The notes under the pieces are model-generated. The model was not told where the DNA came from. It did not search any database and worked only from the letters and a program-made list of their open reading frames with translations. From positions 39,000 through 102,999 of the forward strand of contig NZ_JAAITI010000011.1 of assembly GCF_013304735.1 (NCBI RefSeq): 64,000 nt of DNA, in the 5' to 3' direction. The position numbers were made by a program, and so were the translations under genes. Below are positions 59,542 to 64,000 of this stretch, in pieces; within the stretch, counting starts at the first letter, position 1, and each line of letters opens with the position of its first letter. The DNA comes from Blautia luti. GTDB lineage: Bacteria; Bacillota; Clostridia; Lachnospirales; Lachnospiraceae.

Positions 59542-59961
59542 TCAGAACTTAAACAGATTCAGTCCGATATCCTCGCTGAACTCACGACCGATCTCTCCGT
59601 CGATCACCTGGATCTGGATCTCGGCGGTAGCACTGATGATGGCACGGTTCAGATGACCGCCGTGTACAAGGCCTTCTTCGTCACCGGCTGCGATGTGGAG
59701 ATGAAGATAAACTTCGCCGTCTTTACGGGTAACGGTACCGGTAAGAGAAACAATCTCATAAGCTCCCTGAAACTGAATAGAGTGATATTCCTTTGTTACG
59801 GTGTTGTATACGCCAGCAGTGAAATCATTGATGGCGCCAAGGCCTGTGACCTGTGCAAGGCGGATGTTCTCTTTCTCTGCAACCTTGCCGATCTCCTCCA
59901 GGATCTCTTCCTTCGGATCAAGTCGAAGATAGATCGTGTTTCCAAAACGTTTGTATTCCAT
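59542..59961 (-). CDS. PPC/DUF296-domain protein
   Basis: A 139-residue protein that is a single PPC domain, known from plant AT-hook proteins and from bacterial and archaeal trimers. Motifs are RLAQVTGLGAINDFTAG in the first half and HLHIAAGDEEGLVHGGHL in the second, with histidines that may bind a metal. The function in bacteria is unknown. The start has AGGGAGGTTTTTTATC upstream. It is a single gene divergent from the aminotransferase operon. Confidence 0.9.
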   Translation of the reverse strand: MEYKRFGNTIYLRLDPKEEILEEIGKVAEKENIRLAQVTGLGAINDFTAGVYNTVTKEYHSIQFQGAYEIVSLTGTVTRKDGEVYLHLHIAAGDEEGLVHGGHLNRAIISATAEIQIQVIDGEIGREFSEDIGLNLFKF

Positions 59962-60211
59962 GATAAAAAACCTCCCTGTAAATTTTTTGATTTTCCTATT
60001 GTCTGAGTATGATTCCAGTATAATACATTCCTGTTTTTATTCAATAGTTACATTGATCAGATTACAGCACTTCCGGAAATTACTGCATCATGCCCTGTCC
60101 AATTTTTTCGTAGAGTATATTGCAGATAATTTCGAGAAAAACTGAGAAGAGACATACTTAAAAATAAGTATATCTACCAGAAACTAATCATAAACAGCCA
60201 GAAATTAAGAA

Positions 60212-60320
60212 TTGTACACATTGGCTGACCGGGGTACAATATAAGCAATTCAAAAAACAATTAAACGAAATGCAAAGGCGCATTTGTTGTAGAAATACAG
60301 CGAATGCGCCTGTTTTTTTA
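60212..60320 (+). promoter_or_regulatory. Promoter and leader terminator of the aminotransferase gene
   Basis: The 424-bp gap before the aminotransferase holds TTGTAC (60212-60217) and TACAAT (60235-60240), 17 bp apart. Transcription from there would first meet AGGCGCATT/AATGCGCCT (60276-60311) with seven T, a full terminator 66 bp before the ATG. This looks like attenuation, or a small RNA of about 75 nt. The rest of the gap (59962-60211) carries the promoter of the PPC gene and nothing else that I can name. Confidence 0.65.
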
Positions 60321-60385
60321 CCTGAATGAACGCAGGATGCAGATGCAGATCGCGGGATGATTTTCAGAAAGAGAGGGAATGTATT

Positions 60386-61756
60386 ATGGCAAAGAGTGAA
60401 CAGGTAATCAAAGATCTTGACAGAGTAATCGGACTGATCAACACAGATATGAAAGATATTCCTGCAGAGGAGAAAAAACAGATGGTAGCAGATACCATCG
60501 ATCATTTTGACAACTACGTAAGCCCGGGCTGGCTGAAATACCGTAAATCTGTTTCTTCTGATTCTGAGCAGGGTGCGGTTCTTGAGTGGCAGGATGAAGG
60601 TGCTTACTGCTACGGATTAAATGGAGAAAAATTCATCGACTGTCTTGGTGGATTTGGTATTTATACCTGTGGTCACAGAAATCCGGAGATCCTGAAAACG
60701 GTTAAAGCACAGCTGGATCATCAGGCGCTCCATTCTCAGGAGCTTCTTGATCCCCTTCGTGGATATCTGGCAAAAGCTCTTGCAGATATCACTCCTGGTG
60801 ACCTGCAGTACTGCTTCTTCACAAACGGCGGTGCAGAGGCTGTTGAGATGGCTCTGAAACTTGCACGTATCGCAACTGGCGGAAGATGGTTCATTTCCAC
60901 AGTGGGCGCTTTCCACGGAAAGAGCATGGGTGCCATCTCCATGGGTGGTAAGAGTACATACCGTACACCATATACTCCAATGGTACAGCAGGTACAGCAT
61001 GTACAGTACGGTGTTGCTGATGATGTTAGAAAAGCAATCGTAAACCTTCAGGCAGTTGGTGAAAAAGTTGCCGGTGTGATTCTTGAGCCGATTCAGGGCG
61101 AGGCTGGTGTTATCGTTCCTCCGGCTGGATATCTTCAGGAGGTTCGTGAGATCTGTGATGAGACTGGCGTAGCGCTGATCTTTGATGAGATCCAGACTGG
61201 TATGGGACGTACTGGTACCATGTGGAGATGTGAGGCAGAGGGCGTTACACCGGATATCATGACTTATGGTAAAGCTTTCGGTGGTGGTATCATGCCGATT
61301 ACTGGTATCATCTGCAAACCGAAGATGTGGGTTCAGGATCTGATTGACAACCCATGGCTTCTTGGTTCCCCGACATTTGGTGGAAACCCGGTTTGCTGTG
61401 CAGCTGCTATCGCAACCATCAAATATATGCTTGAAAATGATATCCCGGGTGTCTGCAAGCGTAAAGGTGAGATCCTGAAAGCCGGACTTTTGAGCCTTGC
61501 AGAAAAATATCCGGAGATCATCCAGGAGGTTCGTGGTACAGGTCTTATGCTTGCTGTTGAGTTCCATACCTGTGAGCTTGGTTATGAGACTGCAAAGGGT
61601 CTGTTTGCAAGACGTGTCATGACAGCCGGTACTCTTGTTAATGCAAAAACAATTCGTTTTGAGCCTACAGCTGTTATTTCCGAGCAGGATATCAAGGACG
61701 TTATTTCCAGAATGGATGAGGCTCTTGCTGATACAAAGAAAGCACTTAATGTATAA
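60386..61756 (+). CDS. Putrescine aminotransferase-type class III aminotransferase
   Basis: ATG 60386 after AGAGAGGGAATG gives 456 residues. This is a PLP enzyme of class III, close in pattern to PatA/YgjG: FIDCLGGFGIYTCGHRNPEI, NGGAEAVEMALKLAR (PLP phosphate), GAFHGKSMGAIS, LIFDEIQTGMGRTG (Asp binding the pyridine nitrogen) and TYGKAFGGG with the Schiff-base Lys (about residue 298). It would convert putrescine to aminobutanal. A P-II gene and an APC permease follow on the same strand, suggesting a polyamine or amino acid catabolic unit. The call on substrate is moderate. Confidence 0.85.
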   Translation: MAKSEQVIKDLDRVIGLINTDMKDIPAEEKKQMVADTIDHFDNYVSPGWLKYRKSVSSDSEQGAVLEWQDEGAYCYGLNGEKFIDCLGGFGIYTCGHRNPEILKTVKAQLDHQALHSQELLDPLRGYLAKALADITPGDLQYCFFTNGGAEAVEMALKLARIATGGRWFISTVGAFHGKSMGAISMGGKSTYRTPYTPMVQQVQHVQYGVADDVRKAIVNLQAVGEKVAGVILEPIQGEAGVIVPPAGYLQEVREICDETGVALIFDEIQTGMGRTGTMWRCEAEGVTPDIMTYGKAFGGGIMPITGIICKPKMWVQDLIDNPWLLGSPTFGGNPVCCAAAIATIKYMLENDIPGVCKRKGEILKAGLLSLAEKYPEIIQEVRGTGLMLAVEFHTCELGYETAKGLFARRVMTAGTLVNAKTIRFEPTAVISEQDIKDVISRMDEALADTKKALNV

Positions 61757-61795
61757 AATATAACGGGATTTTTCCGAAAGGGATGATATTATAAG

Positions 61796-62140
61796 ATGAG
61801 TTTATGCAGAATTGAAGTCATCACAAGCCTTGCGAAATTTTCCAGCCTGAAGTCTGCGCTCAGCAAAGCCGGTGTCAGAGGTATGACGGTTATGCAGGTG
61901 CTTGGTTGTGGTGTGGAAAAAGGTACCCGTGAGTATGAAGTGGATGAAAATTATGAGATGGAGCTTCTTCCGAAGCAGCAGATCAGTGTTGTGGTAAAAA
62001 AGGAGCAGGTGGATAAGATCGTGGATGTGATCAAGCACGAGCTTTATACCGGTCATATCGGTGATGGTAAGATTTTTATCTATGATATTGACAATGTGAT
62101 CCGCGTGCGTACTGGTGATGAAGGGGCAGATGCTTTATAG
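61796..62140 (+). CDS. P-II family nitrogen regulator
   Basis: A 114-residue P-II protein. The T-loop reads EKGTREYEVDENYEMELLPK with a tyrosine at 53 in the position of the uridylylated Tyr51. The C-terminal signature TGHIGDGKIFIYDI is present. P-II proteins sense ATP, ADP and 2-oxoglutarate and bind ammonium channels or enzymes. This one lies 39 bp after an aminotransferase and before an APC permease, with no amtB or glnA nearby, so it may control polyamine or amino acid uptake instead. That is inferred from context. Confidence 0.92.
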   Translation: MSLCRIEVITSLAKFSSLKSALSKAGVRGMTVMQVLGCGVEKGTREYEVDENYEMELLPKQQISVVVKKEQVDKIVDVIKHELYTGHIGDGKIFIYDIDNVIRVRTGDEGADAL

Positions 62141-62183
62141 ATGATGGATTGCGGATCATGGAAGGATGGTCTGTATTATAGAG

Positions 62184-62227
62184 CAGGCGAGGGTGTCCGC
62201 GGATGAAGCGGATCCTCGCCTGTTTTT
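62184..62227 (+). terminator. Terminator after the P-II gene
   Basis: CAGGCGAGG pairs with CCTCGCCTG, with an inner GTCCGC/GCGGAT stem and a T-run. Confidence 0.85.
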
Positions 62228-62302
62228 ATGCTGGATATTTTTTATGACTTATGTTTATATAATGCGAATGTCCATTTCATTATAGGGGAGGTGCTTGGGA
62301 TT

Positions 62303-63709
62303 ATGAGTGAAGATAAGAAATTAGGATTGGGAAGTGTTGTATCTATATCAGTAGGTTTGGTCATTGCCACAAGCTGTCTGGTTTCCCTTGGACAGGGTGC
62401 AGGTACTGTTGGCGTTGTGTTTGTTTTTTCTATGATCATTGCCTGCCTTTTAAATATGACTACGGTGGCTTCGCTTTCGGAGCTGAATGCGATTATGCCG
62501 AATACGACGGGTGGTCTGGCACAGTATACTCTGGCGTGCCTTGGGCCTTTTCCTACATTGATCTCCATGGTTGGTGGGTATCTGCTCTGTAATATTCTGT
62601 CATCTGGTGTGGAGGCTTCGATTTTTTCCTATGCGATGGCCCAGACGATCCGGCTGCCGATTCCAAGTATCGGGTATACGCTGGTGATGACGATTGTGAT
62701 CATGATTGCGAATCTTCATGGCGTGGATATGTTTGCAAAGATCCAGGATCTGGTTGCGTTTCTTTTGGTTGGTTCTATGATTATCATGGGGCTGATTGGT
62801 ATGTTTAAGCTGGGCACGGGTCAGGTAGTTTCTCAGCCGTATACTATGGCTACGAAGCCTTCAGAGCTGTTTTCTGCTACGGCTACGGCGTTCTGGCTGT
62901 TTATCGGGGCGGAGTATGTGATCCCGGTTTCCAAGAGTGTTAAGAATGCGAAGAGGAATGTGCCTCTTGGTATGATTATTGGTCTTGCTCTGATCTGTGG
63001 TGTGCAGTCGATCATGGTGTTTGGTTTTCATAATTATACTCCCTGGCAGGAGTTGATGGATTCTCCAGCGCCGCATTTGCTTTACGGGGAAAATCTTCTT
63101 GGCAGTGTGGGGAAAATCTGGATGACTCTGGTGGCTGCGCTTGCGGTTGTGAGTACGCAGAATTCTACGGTGAATGGGCTGGCGAGTATCTGTCAGGGTA
63201 TGGCGAAGATGAATATGATGCCGAGGATTTTTGCGAAGACGAATAAGCATGGGGTTCCGTGGTTTGGGGTTGTGTTTGTCAGTGTGACGATTTTTATTTT
63301 TGCATTGATCAGTAATAATTCTTCTTCTATTATTTCGTTTTTGATTCTGGTGGGGTCGGTGTTCTGGATGATTTCTTATGTTTTGGCGCATGTGGATGTG
63401 TTGATTCTCCGGAAGAGGATGCCGAAGGTGCCGAGGAGTTTCAAGGTTCCTTTTGGGCCGGTGTTTCCGGTTATTGGTATTGTGGGGACTTGTTATATGA
63501 TTTTGAATATTTCTTCGGATCCTGTGGAGAGGAATTTGATCTGGTTGGTGGTTTTGATCACTTTTCTGGTTTTGGCGGTTTATTCGTTTTGGTGGATTAG
63601 GACTAGGATGAAGATGCCGGTGTTTAGGAGTGTGCCGATTCAGAAGGTTATGGCGATGGAGAATGAGTTGTTTTATACGATTCGGAAACGTCGGGGGATC
63701 TGGAGGTAA
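62303..63709 (+). CDS. APC-family amino acid/polyamine permease
   Basis: ATG 62303 after GGGGAGGTGCTTGG gives 469 residues and about twelve helices. The first segment SVVSISVGLVIATSCLVSLG and the conserved FWLFIGAEYVIPVSKSVKNA match the APC superfamily. The substrate may be putrescine or an amino acid, from the aminotransferase upstream. A terminator lies before it, so it probably has its own promoter. Composition is unusual: from about 62,500 the coding strand is poor in C and rich in G and T, with codons such as TTG, TCG, AGG and GTT/GTG replacing those used by other genes. Confidence 0.85.
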   Translation: MSEDKKLGLGSVVSISVGLVIATSCLVSLGQGAGTVGVVFVFSMIIACLLNMTTVASLSELNAIMPNTTGGLAQYTLACLGPFPTLISMVGGYLLCNILSSGVEASIFSYAMAQTIRLPIPSIGYTLVMTIVIMIANLHGVDMFAKIQDLVAFLLVGSMIIMGLIGMFKLGTGQVVSQPYTMATKPSELFSATATAFWLFIGAEYVIPVSKSVKNAKRNVPLGMIIGLALICGVQSIMVFGFHNYTPWQELMDSPAPHLLYGENLLGSVGKIWMTLVAALAVVSTQNSTVNGLASICQGMAKMNMMPRIFAKTNKHGVPWFGVVFVSVTIFIFALISNNSSSIISFLILVGSVFWMISYVLAHVDVLILRKRMPKVPRSFKVPFGPVFPVIGIVGTCYMILNISSDPVERNLIWLVVLITFLVLAVYSFWWIRTRMKMPVFRSVPIQKVMAMENELFYTIRKRRGIWR

Positions 63710-63781
63710 TATTTGGATATTTGGGAGGACGCTGCCTGGTGGGTGGCGTTCTTTTTGTGTGTGGGAGGGACAGAAAAGCGG

Positions 63782-63849
63782 ACGCCAGAGGGAGAGGATA
63801 TCGGCCCGGGCAAGGACTCCGTCGGGGGATACAACTAGGGTTCCGTGAG
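63782..63849 (+). repeat. 68-bp tandem repeat, copy 1
   Basis: Starts ACGCCAGAGGGAGAGGATAT and ends TTCCGTGAG. Recurs 85 bp downstream with three substitutions. Confidence 0.9.
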
Positions 63850-63866
63850 GGTGGAGAGAAAGAGGT

Positions 63867-63934
63867 ACGCCAGAGGGAGAGGATATCGGTCCGGGCAAGG
63901 ACTCCGTCGGGGGATACAACTAAGATTCCGTGAG
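63867..63934 (+). repeat. 68-bp tandem repeat, copy 2
   Basis: Same 68 bases as 63782-63849 except for three substitutions. A 17-bp unlike spacer separates the copies. Confidence 0.9.
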
Positions 63935-63946
63935 ATGGCTAAAAGC

Positions 63947-64000
63947 ATTGCGGCAGGGCCAGAACTCGCCGTTGGCTCAAACAGCTGACCCTGCCGCAAT
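63947..64000. repeat. Inverted repeat at window end
   Basis: ATTGCGGCAGGG (63947-63958) and CCCTGCCGCAAT (63989-64000) are perfect inverted copies around a 30-base loop with AGAACTCGCCGTTGGCTCAA. It may be a terminator for a gene just outside the window. Confidence 0.7.

Larger units (their letters stand above)
63710..64000. other. Gene-free G-rich tail with repeats
   Basis: No credible gene. The stretch continues the G-rich, C-poor composition of the permease gene, then holds two 68-bp direct repeats and a 12-bp inverted repeat that reaches the window end. Confidence 0.6.

Noticed and set aside
60617..61567. 316-codon reverse ORF inside the aminotransferase gene
   Set aside because: Cys/Thr/Ser-rich shadow with no start signal.
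62861..63919. 352-codon reverse ORF antisense to the permease gene
   Set aside because: Low-complexity H/R/N/P-rich product with no ribosome site; it exists because the sense strand lacks C and so the antisense lacks stops.
1..64000. CRISPR array, tRNA or rRNA genes
   Set aside because: No regularly spaced short repeats with unique spacers and no recognisable tRNA or rRNA sequence seen by eye.

Overview
The window looks like a chromosomal segment of a gut Lachnospiraceae (Clostridia, Blautia- or Ruminococcus-like). The reasons are the strong AGGAGG-type ribosome sites, a diiron flavoprotein of anaerobes, DUF6462 and DUF3841 genes, YtrA-type regulators, several MATE exporters and LacI-controlled sugar operons. 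This assignment is an inference from gene content; no rRNA or marker gene is present. I saw no tRNA, rRNA or CRISPR array.

Region 1 (1-15,200) is accessory DNA. It opens inside an AT-rich, tightly packed four-gene operon: a NurA-type nuclease (5' end outside the window), a HerA-type hexameric ATPase, an Hsp90/MORC-like GHKL ATPase and a radical SAM protein. I recognise each family but not this exact four-gene combination as a named system, so it is the best candidate here for an undescribed anti-phage or DNA-processing system. Next come a DUF3841 gene with a probable 3' frameshift, an SGNH hydrolase, a complete IS66-family element, a DUF1847 gene, a MerR regulator fused to a membrane domain, a split XRE/S24 repressor remnant, and DUF6462 genes typical of integrative elements. 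One DUF6462 gene is cut off exactly at a TetR/DUF3786 pair, and the region is flanked by 29-bp direct repeats.

Region 2 (15,200-33,800) holds a GntR-controlled ABC exporter with a nested palindromic operator and a MATE exporter. It also holds a FadR-type operon (two CE4 hydrolases, an AGCS symporter and a hydantoin-type racemase) that reads like a cyclic imide or hydantoin catabolic unit. A secreted Ig-like/glycerophosphodiesterase protein, a phosphoesterase, a NifX-FKBP fusion with a His/Cys-rich linker, a paired U32-type operon, and a second MATE with a GNAT enzyme follow.

Region 3 (33,800-53,700) is mostly carbohydrate and transport. It contains LacI-malQ with a clear operator, SstT, YfhO, a third MATE, a phosphoribosyltransferase-fold protein, a cupin remnant and FprA. 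It ends in a sucrose/fructan locus: amylosucrase-type GH13, LacI, two CUT1 permeases, a lipoprotein binding protein and GH32, with palindromic LacI operators.

Region 4 (53,700-64,000) has a pRiA4b/SEC-C protein, the queDECF operon for preQ1 synthesis, a nitronate monooxygenase/FabK-like enzyme and a PPC-domain protein. A putrescine-type aminotransferase behind a leader terminator follows, then a P-II protein and an APC permease with striking C-depleted coding-strand composition. The window closes with two 68-bp tandem repeats and a 12-bp inverted repeat.
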